Of a stretch of DNA of 64,000 nt, positions 33,440 through 45,288 are shown piece after piece; within the stretch, counting starts at the first letter, position 1, and each line of letters begins with the position of its first letter. The translations under genes and the position numbers were made by a program. This DNA comes from Hydrangea macrophylla (Eukaryota > Streptophyta > Magnoliopsida > Cornales > Hydrangeaceae), in assembly GCA_033977485.1 (NCBI GenBank), contig CM066983.1, forward strand, positions 64,962,010-65,026,009, read 5' to 3'. Under the pieces are notes generated by a model. It was not told where the DNA came from and ran no database searches. It worked only from the letters and a program-made list of their open reading frames with translations.

Positions 33440-35010
33440 GTGTGTTTTTATGTCCCTGTTTCAAGCTCCTAAAGGAGTGATTGCAGAGCTGGAAAGAATC
33501 AGAATTCAATTCTTATGGGGAGGGACTGAGGGAGGGAGGAAAATATGTAAAGTTAAGTGAGATGTAGTTTGTAGGTCTAAAACAAGGGGAGGTTTGGGTC
33601 TGGGATTGTTGAGTAACCTGAACCTATGTTACCTGGACTCTCCTACTAACCCCAAGTACCCGATCCCCGTGTCTGACACCCGTACCCAATTATGACACTC
33701 GGATCCTTCACAAGTGATGTTGAAAAGGTAAGTAGAAGCTCAAAATTGTGGGCAAAGAGGTTTCTAACTATTGATATTAAGAAACATAGTATGTTTATAC
33801 CTTCAGAAGGTGTCCGCATACCCGTATCCAACGTTTAGACACATGTCCCCGGATCCCAAGATTTGGATTCAGAGGAGGTCCGACACCTAAATACACACCC
33901 ACACCTGACACTCATACCCGAGTCTAGGTAACATAGACCTGAACTCCGCAGTGCGTGGTAAATGGTGGTGGAGATGTAGTGTGGAAAAGGATGGCATAGA
34001 TTAGCTTGCGAAAAGTACAATTGGAATCTAGAAATCTGGGACCTTAAAAGCAGTAGGGGTAATAAAGTGTCAAAGAGTGTGGAAGGATATTCTTTCTCTT
34101 AAAAGAAATTAAAGAGGGAATTTCTAACTTTATTGGGACAGATGGTTGCAGATGGGTGTAATTGGTGATGGGAATAAAATAATGTTTGGGAAAGATATTT
34201 GGGTAGGGAACCACCCTCTTTGTCTTGATTTTCCAAGGCTATTCTCCATTTCGGTTAATAAAGAAGGCTAATGCTAAAGAGGTCCTTGTTTTAGATCTTA
34301 ATCCCATTTTCATGTTTAGAAGAAATCTGTACAGTTGGGAATCCAGAAGATATTGGCTGGTTACGCGAAAGAGAGTTATCGATTTGTCATTTTGAAAGTA
34401 GGCAGGATAAAATTGTTTGGAGCTCTGGCACTGATGGAAATTTTTTTTTGTTAAGAGATGTCGTGAGTTGTTGGAACAATAGGAAGGGTTTAATGATGCT
34501 CCTTGGGCCAAGTTAATCTGGAAAGTGAAGGATCCATAAAAAGTCCTTTACTTCATTTGGATGGCCATTTTGGAGAGAATCCACACAGAGAAATTTTTAG
34601 CAGCTCAGGGTTTTTCTTTATATGTTGATGATAGTGCTTGTCCTTGGTGTTGGGAAGTTGTAGAAGAGGAAACCATCTCCTAATTCTATGCCCTTGGATA
34701 TGGAGAGTTTGGGAGAAAAATATGGAAATGGTGGAAGATTTCATGGGTTTCGGCAGAAAATATGGATAAAAAAAAAAAAAAAAGGGTCCTACAAGGTTAC
34801 AATGGGATGGAATTCTGATTTTTGGGGAACAGATGCAATGATGGAGGACAGTGGGTTTGGCTTCTGTTTGGTATATTTGGTTAGCTAGGAATGAAGTTGT
34901 ATTTAAGAAAAAATAATGGGATTTTGGGGATATTGTTGAGTTGATTAAAATCCGATATTTTCATTGGGTTAAAGCATTAGATTCCAGCTTTGATTACTCT
35001 TTTCATGTGT
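33440..35010 (+). pseudogene. L1-type LINE fragment, C-terminal end of ORF2
   Basis: Plus-strand translation gives FMSLFQAPKGVIAELERIR, FLWGG, and (in a shifted frame) TRGGLGLG. After an inserted MITE it resumes with GKWWWR, LYWDRWLQ, GDGNKIMFGKDIWVGNHPL and later IRYFHWVKALDSSF. These are typical of the region after the reverse transcriptase in plant L1 ORF2, including the zf-RVT part. Many stops and frameshifts are present. The 5' end is not sharp. The reverse transcriptase and endonuclease are missing, as in 5'-truncated LINE copies. Confidence 0.75.
33624..33936. mobile_element. MITE with 8-bp target duplication, inserted into the LINE fragment
   Basis: The inverted ends CTATGTTACCTGGACTC and GAGTCTAGGTAACATAG are flanked by the exact 8-bp repeat ACCTGAAC (33616-33623 and 33937-33944). 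The interior repeats 'GACACCCGTACCC' and 'GACACTCATACCC' style blocks. Removing it restores the LINE collinearity. Confidence 0.85.
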
Positions 35011-35863
35011 AGGCTGAGAACCCGCTGTTGTGCGGGTGGGCCTCAATTCCCCATAATCAAGATCGCATCCACATAGAAAAAATAATTCACACACATGAAT
35101 AGAAAGAGCAAGATAGATCCACACACAAGAAATACAAACACCATACAAGAGAAGACACAAAGATTTCTACCAGGTTCGGCCAACCCTATGCCTACGTCCA
35201 CACCGGGTCTTTTCTTTTATTATTATATCAATGAATTTACAAGCCACTCTCTCACTCATTGTTGGATATTCAAGGCTCCAATTCTTCCTTCTTGTTGAAT
35301 GCTTGACCCGTCAAGAGCTTCTACCCATAAAGACATATCGATTAATCTTTCCTTCTCTCTAAGGATTCAATGATTATTCTCTGCCAAGGATTCTTCACCA
35401 TGAGTACATTCTTGCACTCATCTTCACCATCACCCCGAATGGGCCATGCCCACCGACTTGAGCTGAAGTTTCCACACTCACTTACTTGAATTCCCTCAAG
35501 GACATTTTGATTATTCAAAAAGCAGGTCCTCGCTGATTTCATTGTTGTTGAACACAATTTCCATGGAAAGTAACTTTCTCATTTATTATTTTTTTTTTGG
35601 TCAAAGAATTTCTCATTTGTAGAATCCCTGCTTTTATACTGAACCAATCAAGTAGAAGCATCACTCATAACCCAAGAGTGAGAAATTATTCCATTTGATC
35701 CTCACACCATGTCACATTACTGTGATTATTAGTGTAAGATCCACAAAATACTCAAATTGCCGTGAAAAGAGAGGGAAGAGGTTTTTCATATTTTCCAGAA
35801 AGATCTTTATTACTTGTGTCTATGAACAGCATAAATTCAAAATGTAAGGGCCCCTTCTGTAAC
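35011..35863. other. Decayed copia-type LTR-like sequence, probably minus strand
   Basis: 'ACAAAGATTTCTACCAGG' and 'CCTACGTCCACACCGGG' (about 35158-35206) resemble the end region of plant Ty1/copia LTRs in reverse orientation. No terminal pair, duplication or coding region was found. Confidence 0.35.
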
Positions 35864-36893
35864 CAGCCCCGGCCCGGCCATGCAGCCAAAGCAATGGTTG
35901 GGGACCCCAATTTTAAAGGACCCCAAATTTCCCAATTAGTCCATTAGTTTTCTAGTAATAGTTCAGCCCAAACAAATTTTAAAGCCCAATAGAGTTAAGT
36001 AAACTCCCAGCCCATTAAACTGCAGCCCATGTCCGCATTAAACCTTAGCCCCTATCCCCAAATGCATCTTATTTCTCTGTGTATAACTGTATAATCATCC
36101 ACTGATTTCTGGTTTTCAGCAAAAAAAAAAAAAAAAAAATCCACTGATTTCTTGTTTTCTATTTCATATTTGATTTTCTTGCTTTGTGATTGGTATGGTA
36201 TGAATGGAGTTGTTTGAATGTGTAAATTGGGATTTTATACACTACTTTGATACTGTGAAACTCTTGTTTTATGAATATAATGTGAAAGTGTTCTACACAT
36301 AAAACCAATTGGCTAAATTACATTTTGGTACTCCCAAAGTTTGGGCGAAGTTTCACTTTGGGCCCTCTAGTTTAAATTGCAATACTTTGGTCCTTGAAGT
36401 TTTGAATTGGTTTCAATGTCGGCCCTTACCTCTAACTCCGTCAATGCAACTTGACGGCACACTCATGTGCCTTGCAAACTCCAGGGCCCAAAGTGAAACT
36501 TTGCCCAAAATCTAAGGCCCAAAGTAAAAAACTTTGCACAAACTATAGGGTACCAAAATGTCTCTAATAAGTGGAGTCATGCAATGTATGCGAGTTTTTC
36601 GTCAAGTTGCATTGACGGAGTTAGAAGTCAAGCCTATATTGAAACCAATTCAAAATTACAAGAACCAAAGTATTGCAATTGAATCTAGAGGGCCCAAAGT
36701 GAAACTTTACCAAAACTGTAGGGTACCAAAATGTAATTTAGCCAAACCAATTTTATACATAATTACGTATAAGTAGACCAAAAAAAATAAAAATAAAAAT
36801 TACTTCAACGGCATTGCCCCCAAACCCCTGTAAGTCTTGGGGCCCCATCTTTAGAGTTCGCTTTGGGCCCCCAAGAACTCAAGACTGACTGTG
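35864..36893. mobile_element. Possible hAT-like non-autonomous element hosting a MITE
   Basis: The left border CAGCCCCGGCCCGGCC and the right border GGGCCCCCAAGAACTCAAGA resemble the ends of the 25257 element ('GGGCCTCCAAATACTCGAGA'). The flanks are TCTGTAAC (35856-35863) and TGTGTAAC (36894-36901), an 8-bp pair with one mismatch. The inverted repeats are weak and no transposase remnant is visible. Confidence 0.55.
36311..36743. mobile_element. MULE-type MITE with exact 9-bp target duplication
   Basis: The ends read inward GGCTAAATTACATTTTGGTA on both sides. The flanks are an exact AAACCAATT (36302-36310 and 36744-36752). The 433-bp interior is a nested palindrome with 'CCCAAAGTGAAACTTTGCCC' blocks in both orientations. 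Confidence 0.9.
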
Positions 36894-37058
36894 TGTGTAA
36901 CGTTGCAATTTTTAATTTTTGGTGTTTGTTTTCAATTTTTGTTACCAAGATTGAGGAGAACTCACCCAAAAAAAAAACATTAGAAACAAAAATAAAAAAC
37001 CGCAACTTTAATGGGCCATAATGTTACATCCCAAACTCTAGACTGTTATAAAAAGAAA

Positions 37059-37215
37059 CAACAATACTAGGGGCACTAACAAATCTCACTAACACTCACA
37101 CCCACACTCTATCTCCCTCCTACTGGCACTGTGAGGTCCGCTGAGTGCCAATAGGAGAGAGATAGAGTGTGGGTGTGTGTGTTAGTGAAATTTGTTAGTG
37201 CCCCAAATATTACTA
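37059..37215. mobile_element. MITE with 9-bp target duplication, family 6
   Basis: Both arms contain GGGGCACTAACAAA, then CACTAACAC and CCCACACTCTATCTC, with a short centre. The flanks are AAAAAGAAA (37050-37058 and 37216-37224). Long near-perfect arms make a hairpin of about 150 bp. Confidence 0.75.
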
Positions 37216-37224
37216 AAAAAGAAA

Positions 37225-38524
37225 TGACTATTTGTTTGTCATCCCTCTATCATCAATCTCACTTCTCAATGTTCTCATCATAGAGTTGCTATCGACTCGC
37301 TCGCTTAGCTGCAAAATCGAGTTGTTTCACCAAGTCCCAACCCCGAAATGTGTGTAAATTTTCAATATAACGGTCATTTACATTCATGCACATAAGTATA
37401 ATATTTGTATGGACACATCTTTTCTTTAAAATTAATTAAGACTGACATATGCTTGAATATTGACATTTACTGGTTGGTTTATAATACTACGTCAGCAAAA
37501 ATAACCATTGTAATAAATATTTTATCCACATGAAGGACATTGACAAGAAGAATTAGACCACTGAGGAAACTCGAGAACTCATAACCGTCTTTGTAAGCAT
37601 AATCTATAGCTCCTACCATGCTATGCACACGTATATGAGGATCGCTCAAAACTTTAAGGCTCTATTTGATTTGCGGATTCAAAGAAAGAAAAGGAAAATT
37701 AGTTCCTTCCCTTGTGTTTTCTTTGATGCTTGAATACCATTGAAAATAATAAATTACTAAAATATAATTGTAATATACGAATAAAGGAAGAGAAATTACT
37801 CACAACATGTATAATTTTGTTGTGCAGAAGAGATATGATCAATGGATCAGAACAGTCAAGCAAAGAATCCAAACCAAATACAAGAACACAAAATATACAC
37901 AGTTCGGCTAACTACCAAACTATGGAGGAGAAACCAATGATTCTACTATAATATGGAATACAATTACTAATTCGCTTAACTCTCTAAGAAATACTCTTGA
38001 AAAACCTCTCCAAGACTAACCAACAAGTTATCTTTAGGCTCTCAGTTTTTCAAAAACTTCTCCAAGACTAGCCAACAAGTTATCTTTAGGTTGTCAATTG
38101 TTTCAACAATCTTTTCCGTCCATGGCCGTAATCACCTTCACCACCCGGTGGGCTTGGGCCAAAGCTCCTCTCTCTTACTTGAGTCCCTCTCAAGGAACTT
38201 GATTTTCTCTCTAGTCTCAAGACACTCTTATTCTTTACCATAGCTCCCTATTTATATAGAATATATACCTTGCTGAATCCTAATATGAGTAAGACTACTC
38301 ACATGGTAATACTTCTCCACCAAGAAAAATAAATCCTAGTAGGAGTAAGACTACCCACATGGTAATACTTCTCCAACAAAAAAAATCTCCCTTGCAAGAA
38401 TCCCATATAGTTGGGAAACCTTTCAGCTTGTCCAAAATTGAAACAAACTTCAACAAATTTATTTCTCAACTATTCTTTTTTTTTTTCCTCCTCGTTTTCC
38501 TAATTAACGAAACAAACGAAATAG
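37225..38524. other. Decayed copia-type LTR-like sequence with two local tandem duplications
   Basis: No gene. A sequence at about 37845-37915 ('CAAGAACACAAAATATACAC..GTTCGGCTAACTACC') resembles copia LTR ends in reverse. A ~52-bp unit (CTCCAAGACTA.CCAACAAG) is duplicated at about 38005-38100. A ~56-bp unit (GAGTAAGACTAC.CACATGG) is duplicated at about 38278-38385. The translated frames are not gene-like. Confidence 0.4.
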
Positions 38525-39982
38525 TGTTGGGATTGTATGCCCTTAAAGCCACTCATTAAGACATTTTATTATTAATAAATTGAAATTATTATTGATTGTT
38601 ACTACATATTATGGGTATACCTATATCATTTCAATACATGAGCAGTGTATTGATGTATCCTCAAGTTGAATTATAGATGATCTAGGTGTATGGAAAGGAT
38701 TCAGACACGAGAGTTCATGATCATCAGTTCCTTTCAACTTAAAACTTAGTTCACAGTTAATATGAATTTGGGACAATTCATATGGATGAATGTAATATAT
38801 AGTTGCTACTTGGTGGAGTGACATAACTTTGTCATTGGAGTGGTTGAACTCACAACTTATATGTTAACGTGGTTGATGCGTTGAACAGGATCGCTAACTA
38901 GATTACTGCACTAAATGGCTGTCTCTTAAGAGTTTGTTTATCTAGTTTATTAAATTGTAAATTACTCTTAATCCGGAGGAGATAAATGGACTCAGCACTT
39001 TTATGCTAGTTACTTTGGTATACTATATAGTGTGAGATCTTATGATCAATACCTCGATATTTTGGGTGATTAGTATTTGAGGTCTGTGAACGTGTATCTT
39101 CCATATGGAATCCATGTTGGATAACTTTTGGGTAGTTTCATTCGATCACAGAAATCTGAGTATTCAGTTGGGTTTTTCCTAAACCAATTTATATATATAT
39201 ATATTATGGGTGATGCTATTGCCACTCCATCATTGAACCAAGCCACTCCATGGTACCATTCTTAAAGCATGTGGTACATGCATGTCATGCATTACATGCA
39301 TGGTACCACATGATCTGTTTGTGGGACAATGGAGTGCATTGGTTCAATGATGGAGTGGAAATAACAATTCCCATTATTTATAGTGAAATAATAATTATTT
39401 GCAAAAGGGTAGTATGGTCTTTCCATACGTGATCGATTGTGGATAACTAGACTTTCCAATAGTGGTAAATAATAGGTGACCAAAAAGGTAGACAATCAAT
39501 TATTCTTTTACCTTGTGTTACTTATTTACATAGAGGGGTATATTTACAGATAAATTTAGTGAGTTGGACCTTAGTATAATTTCCATTTTCTTGGAGTGCA
39601 ATTATAGCATTGTAGTAGGGTGTGTCTGTAATTAATCAGTTTTAGTTAGATCAAGAATTGATCAGATTGGCTAAGATGTGATTGGAAGACAGGAAAAGGA
39701 TGGCCATCAGATTTCATCGTTGGCTCTTAACCGTAGAGTTCATACTAAAGCTGTGTATGATATTTGTATATAACAGATTGTATTATATATAAGTATATGG
39801 ATAGTTTATCTTTTTATAATGATAAATATGTATATTAAATTAAAATTAATTTTTAATTTGAATTTAAAAGAGATAAGAGATTTAGTGCTACTATATCTCT
39901 GTATCCATATCTTATAGATAAATACATATCTATTAGGAAAAAACTAATGTGACTGAAAAATCACATACACCATATTGAGTGC
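38525..39982. other. Possible LTR starting TGTTGGGATTGTATGCCC, boundaries incomplete
   Basis: The first bases resemble a Ty1/copia LTR start, but the other end and the target duplication could not be placed. No coding sequence is visible. A palindromic MITE lies inside it. Confidence 0.3.
39207..39372. mobile_element. Palindromic MITE-like element, family 7
   Basis: Both arms carry CCACTCCATCATTGAACCAA and 'CACTCCAT', then GGTACCA around a centre rich in ATGCATG. Flanking bases are AT-rich and no clear duplication is seen. Confidence 0.65.
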
Positions 39983-41007
39983 TGTCACGACCCATCCCGC
40001 GCACGCGCGGAAATAGGACACATGACACGCCACCAAGATTCATCCAATTCCATTAAAGTAAAATAGCAGCGGAAAACATGAGCACAATTCTTTAAAATCA
40101 GAGTTATAAAAAGTTTTGCCCAATCAAAACACTTCCAAAGAATCCATTTTGAAGAACAGAGGTCCAGTCGACTGTGGTGGTTCCCTAGTTGACTGGAGAT
40201 CCAAAGCAGAAGGTTTTAAAAGTTCAACAGCCCCATCCAGTTGACTGTGTCGGGGACTCAGTCGATTGGGGCCTCAATTGTTCAGTCGACTGGTACCTCT
40301 TTCGGTCGGCTGAACATCTCTAGTAGAATGTCATGTTTTCGTGCAGAAACCAGTCGACTTTCATTAAAAATAGGGGTCCAGTCGACTATGTCGGGGACCA
40401 GTCGACTGATAGCTCTCAAAATTGCACAATTCTGTAGCATTACAGACCAAGGTTTCTCCAATTCAATTCGACATGAACACAACCACATTTTAACATATTG
40501 AAACATAATATATAGAAGTTCTATTACAAATTTTAAGATCTCGAACCTATGCCAAGATTCTATTTCAACATATTACAATTCCCAAATTCTTATTACAAGT
40601 TGGAAGAAAACAAAAGTATAAAAAAGCTTTCCCCGACATTCCTCGGCCTCACTCCTCACGCTTATTCTTTCCTCTTTTCTTTTCACCTGCAATGGAGTAA
40701 ATCTCCACTGCTCAGCTGTATACTGAGTGTACAATTCTAAATATATGTTTATATGACAATTCATGTTTAAAACATCTAAAACATATCAAAATAGTCTCTA
40801 AGGTGAGTGGTACGCATTCATTCGGTAAATGGAATCGATGTCGTGAAAGGCATACCTCTCCATCGCATCCCGTACATTGGTTGGGCCTTTCTCTATACCA
40901 GACACAACCACAATCAATATCACAATCCTCAAGGTTCGAGGAGCTTAACCCCAGATGAATTTGCACCAAACTCCCCTTTGACCCAAGTAGACACATAATA
41001 TGCTCGC
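39983..41007 (-). mobile_element. LTR of chromovirus-like element D, part 1
   Basis: It starts TGTCACGACCC and includes 'ACACGCCACCAAGATTC', which is similar to element C's LTR start ('CACGCCATCAAGGCTT'). It is interrupted at 41008 by solo LTR F1 and continues at 44220. Joined, the LTR would be about 2.06 kb, close to the LTR size of element C. The sense strand is minus. Confidence 0.7.
40163..40410. repeat. Cluster of CCAGTCGACTGG palindromes in LTR D
   Basis: About nine copies of the word CAGTCGACTG and variants lie in about 250 bp, with irregular spacing. Perfect CAGTCGACTG occurs at 40164, 40283 and 40398. Some variants differ by a C-to-T or G-to-A change at the CpG (AGTTGACTG, AGTCGATTG). 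Confidence 0.8.
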
Positions 41008-41295
41008 TGTAGACACCCCATTTTGTCGACTAACAGATTTAGGAGGCCACAAGCATGTCAAACCTCAATGATTAAAAAGATCGGATTTTTAGAGATTGCC
41101 TCTAACTCTCAAGAAGTAAAAGAATTTGCAGAAATGACCAAAATGCCCCTAAAAGCCCAAAACTCTCCAGATTGGCTCAGAATCTCAAAAATCATTCGAT
41201 ATTGTTCAAAACAAAAAAAAAAAGGTATTTTAAAAGATGAATATTTGAAATCGTAAAGCTCCCAGAGACCTCCGGAAGTTCCCAGAAAGTCTCCG

Positions 41296-41342
41296 TTGAC
41301 CAGTTTGACCAAAGTTTGACCAAGTTTGACCAAAGTTTGACC
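41296..41342 (+). promoter_or_regulatory. Array of TTGACC W-box cores in LTR F1
   Basis: Five copies of TTGACC lie within about 47 bp, as repeated GTTTGACCAA units. TTGACC/T is the core bound by plant WRKY factors. The array is conserved at 46273-46320 in F2, with a further group at 46441-46470. Confidence 0.55.
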
Positions 41343-41875
41343 AAAATCATCCGAATTCGTCCAAAAGTTCCGAGATCATCCAAGATCATGTGAAAAGTCT
41401 TAAAATATGTTTTAAAATAAAATCGAACAGAAACGTCAGTCTTTGGAGGCTCCCAGAACTTCCCGAAATTTCCTAGAAGTGCATTGTTTGACTGATTTGA
41501 CTGCAAGTTTAACCAAAAATCAAAGTCTCCTTTTTGATGTTGAAATATTTTTATCAAATACTAGAGGTCAATAGCTTTCCAACGGTATGTCGCACATAGT
41601 TTTTGGATCTAAAACGAATTTGTTATGAATTTCTAAAGGTGAAAAATGCGATCAATTCAGCTTTTATCGCGAATACCGAAAAACTTTCCAAAGTGACCCA
41701 ACTCCAAATTATTTTTTATGGAAATTAGATCTCAATACCTTTCCAACGGTATATCACAATCTCAATTTGGATTTCGTATGAATTTTCTGTGAATTTCGGA
41801 CGAAATAGGGCCATTTCGCGAATTTCGGGAGTTCTGGGGGCCAAAATGCAAATTCTGGTCAACGGGAGGGTTGAC

Positions 41876-41935
41876 TGCCACGGTGGCACTGGCCCACTGT
41901 TGCGGCGGCAGTGGCCAAGTGCCGCGGCGGCACTC
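41876..41935. repeat. GC-rich palindromic cluster GTGCCGCGGCGGCAC in LTR F1
   Basis: Three units of type TGCCRCGGYGGCA with TGGCCC spacers lie in about 60 bp. The corresponding cluster in F2 is at 46825-46886 with different base details. Confidence 0.75.
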
Positions 41936-44219
41936 TGAGTGATTTTTTATTTTTTTTTTGTAATTGTTTGTTAATTTTTGGGTTTTAATTCAAATTTTCA
42001 ACAAATAAAACGACATAGTTATGATAATCTGAACTTTTTGGACCAATTAGAGACTTTTAAAAATCCAAATACACCCCCATCTTGGCCTATAAATGAGACC
42101 CATTTGCTTCCATTTGGGGAGAGCTTGGAAGCCATTAGAGAGAGATATAGAGAATTAGGAAGAAATAGAGAGAGAAATAAAGATTTTCTTCTTCAAATCC
42201 AAGCCAAATGTGAGTTTTTATTTAGTTTTCTCAAAACTAAACTAGTATGTACAAGATTTCAATTCATTTTCTTCATCTTCTTTGAGTTTCTAATGAGTTA
42301 GAGAGCAATCTACACCCACATACACACATATATGAGAGGTTGAATGCTTGTGGTTCCACCATTGAATATCATCTATTGATTGTTTATTTTCTTGCTTATA
42401 TACAATGTTTATCTCCTCTTACCTCATTCCTTTTTTATTTTCTTTATTTTACTTATAGTTCATCATCATCTAAATGATGACATGAAGTTTGAGGTGAGTG
42501 AATCCTTATGGATAGTACCTCTTGACCTCAAAAACATGTTTAATAGATGACGATTATAACTTCAATACCTCCAAGGTATTCTTGAAGTTATATTCAAAAT
42601 AAAAATGAATCGCTCCAATAACATTGGGGGTTCTTGATGATGAGGTTGATGTTGATATTTCAAGAGGTCATAATCTCTATTTGATGTTGAAAATATACTT
42701 TCAAAACCTCTATTTCAAAACCCCTCTTTAACCCCCTCATTTTGATCTCAAGAAAGAAAAACTCTAGTTTTTCCCAAAATCTTCAAAACAGTGAGTGATC
42801 TGAGTTCAAAGATTTCTCTAGACCTCAATACTCAATGTATGAATGCAAGACCACTTGGAAAGTCTTCCTAACTCATTAGAGAACACCCATGATTTTTGGT
42901 TTGACATGGAAATACATGGAAGGGTTCCATTTTGGCCCAAACATTCACTCCAGATATTCTGCTTTTACTGTCACAACAGCTTGGTTGACTTTCAACTTGT
43001 TTTACAGAAAACTTTTCCAAAAGGGGTGGTCCCAACTCATTTTTACCTTGAACTTCAATGTCGTAGGGAACGTTCTGTATAAACTGGGCCCCTAGATCAT
43101 TTATTTTCATTTTCTAAGATATTTTAACATTTCAGTCGATAGTACGAACTCTGTTTCTGAGTAACCTCTATTGTTTATATGATTTCTCTCAATCTGTAAT
43201 AGTTATTAAAGATTGGCTTTTTAGGTTGTGTTCTAGACATAATAAAGAAGATCTCCATAAAAAATAATTCATTAAAAACATCCCTAACCCCTCTTTTAAA
43301 TTTCCACAAGATCAAGTCACTATTCTGTCCACTATTGACAGCAAACACACTTTTACTTCCATCCTTTGATTTGGTGCTTACATGCATTCCAAATTAGCTC
43401 ATGTCTTAGGAAGTATTTCATACTACATTTGTACATATCTCATGATGATCTCCTTCATTCATTCATACACATTCTAGACTTCTAAGTCATTCTAGGAATC
43501 CATGAACACAAAATACACTACAACCTTGGCACATTCTAGATACATACATTTCATCCATGCAAAGATTTGGGGCTTTTGTGACTCCTAATCTAAGAAGATT
43601 ATAAGGAATGAACTTGATCATACGTTCATGTTTTCCCTCGATCTAATCGTCCTTTCTCATCCATCCCAGGGATCGAGAGGTTTTCTTTTCTCAAAGATTA
43701 ACATGCATCATACTAGCTTGCTAAGCATATTTTGATTTCTTTGATTATTTATTTCAATAACAATTCATGTCCCCCTTTAGATTAGGAAGTCTTGATTATT
43801 TGATATATGATTAGACGATTTTTCCTAGGTTTGTTTGTGTGATCTTTCACTTTACATTGTGTGATATTTGGCTTAGATCTTATGAATGATATCTTATCTT
43901 TTGATCTTCTATTTCAAAATCCTTGTGTGATGTAATATACTATCATAGTATTAATTGTCGAACAAAACATAATAAAAGATGATTATTTGGATGCTAATTG
44001 AGGCCCGTTGAAAGACGGAGCGAGTTGAGGGTGTTTTGGTTGTGAAAGGCCGGTGCCCTTTATCCATTTGGGTGAGTCAAATTAGGTTTCTTGGTTCCTT
44101 AAAGGCCAAGTGGCGACTCTGTATCTGTTTTCAACAGACCTTTTCCTTTCCTTTTTCAAAAACAATCTCCAAACAAAACCAAAAGGAGTGGATGAGTGAT
44201 TCCACGTGTCCACGCTCAC

Positions 44220-45250
44220 ATAAACAGTTATATATGCTTTTCTAACATTTCTGCGTGCATAATTAACGGGCCTAATTTACACATGAATTTTGCCTAGATC
44301 CAACATATCAAAGTCGATATTCAAAACATGAAATTTCCATATTTCCATATATTTTATAGATCTAGAATTCATACCTCGTGCGATCTTCTAAAACATTTAA
44401 GGATCAAAGAGATGCCCGAATAAATGTCAGATCTCAAGTTATACGCGATTCCTACAATTTTTACTAGGTTTTCCCCAAAATTTTAGAAATTAGATTTTCA
44501 GAAAAAAAAAAAAAAAAAAAAAAAAAAGAAGTTGGCCAAACACGGCCTAAGAGGTATCAAATCGAAGCTCTTACCTCGAAGAGTCCAAATATGAAATTTG
44601 GAGAAAAACTGATCGACAAAAGATCGTCGATCGACGTCGGGAAGCTCGTATCCGCCAAATCTCCTTTTCTCTCTCCTCTAGGATATTTTTAGAATGTTTT
44701 ACAACTAATGAAAATCTCACCCTTACTATATATAGCCATAACTTTCGAAATTATGTCTACCACCCCACAAGTTTCTCAAGACTTTTAATTATCTCATAAA
44801 ACGTCATAAACGTCTACTTTATTATATCACGAGTGAAATTCAAATTTATAAAAGTTTCCGACTACGTTCCGTTTGGGTTCAAAAGAAGGATCCAAAAACT
44901 AATCTCCGTGGAATCTCTATACCACCTGCCTTTTATGCACGTAACACTTATGTTTTCACCACAGTGTTCAAAATAATCTAGAATAATATCAAAAACTAGC
45001 AGAAATTACTCTACACAGGTAAAGTTACTCTTGACAAAAATATCAGATAAGTCAAATAACATCTAAATCATATAAATGTCATTTAACCATGGCAACACAT
45101 CATGTATTACCAGATTCCCGTGTCTACACTTGACACCTCACCATTGACGCAAGTCAACTCTACTTTAAATTATCAATAAACATTAATAATGCTCAAAAGC
45201 TCAAATTATGCAATTTTTAAAACCATGATATTCTGGAATGGATGTAATAA
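44220..45250 (-). mobile_element. LTR of chromovirus-like element D, part 2
   Basis: It resumes after F1 and ends at GGATGTAATA, a decayed form of the expected end. It is followed by a tract that reads CTTTTTGGAGGGGAGAG on the minus strand, a polypurine tract. The bases after it ('AAGTTTGCCCCCAAACTTT') match the place just inside element C's 3' LTR. An A-run of about 27 lies near 44501. Confidence 0.65.
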
Positions 45251-45288
45251 CTCTCCCCTCCAAAAAGAAAGTTTGCCCCCAAACTTTA
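45251..45288 (-). other. Polypurine tract and first internal bases of element D, cut by element B
   Basis: Only about 38 bases of D's internal region are present before element B starts at 45289. The rest of D should lie beyond the right end of B, outside this window. Confidence 0.6.

Larger units (their letters stand above)
41008..44214 (+). mobile_element. Solo LTR F1 (about 3.2 kb, Ty3/gypsy-like) inserted in LTR D
   Basis: It begins TGTAGACACCCC and ends GTGTCCACG. It is flanked by CTCGC (41003-41007) and CTCAC (44215-44219), a 5-bp duplication with one CpG transition. It is homologous end to end with F2. Its 3' part contains 'AAGTGGCGACTCTGTATCTG'. Length and 3' end suggest a Tat/Ogre-type family, but no internal region is present to confirm. 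Strand is set by similarity to that end type. Confidence 0.8.

Noticed and set aside
38525..39982. Full-length copia element
   Set aside because: Only a plausible LTR start is seen. No partner LTR, primer site, coding region or target duplication could be placed.
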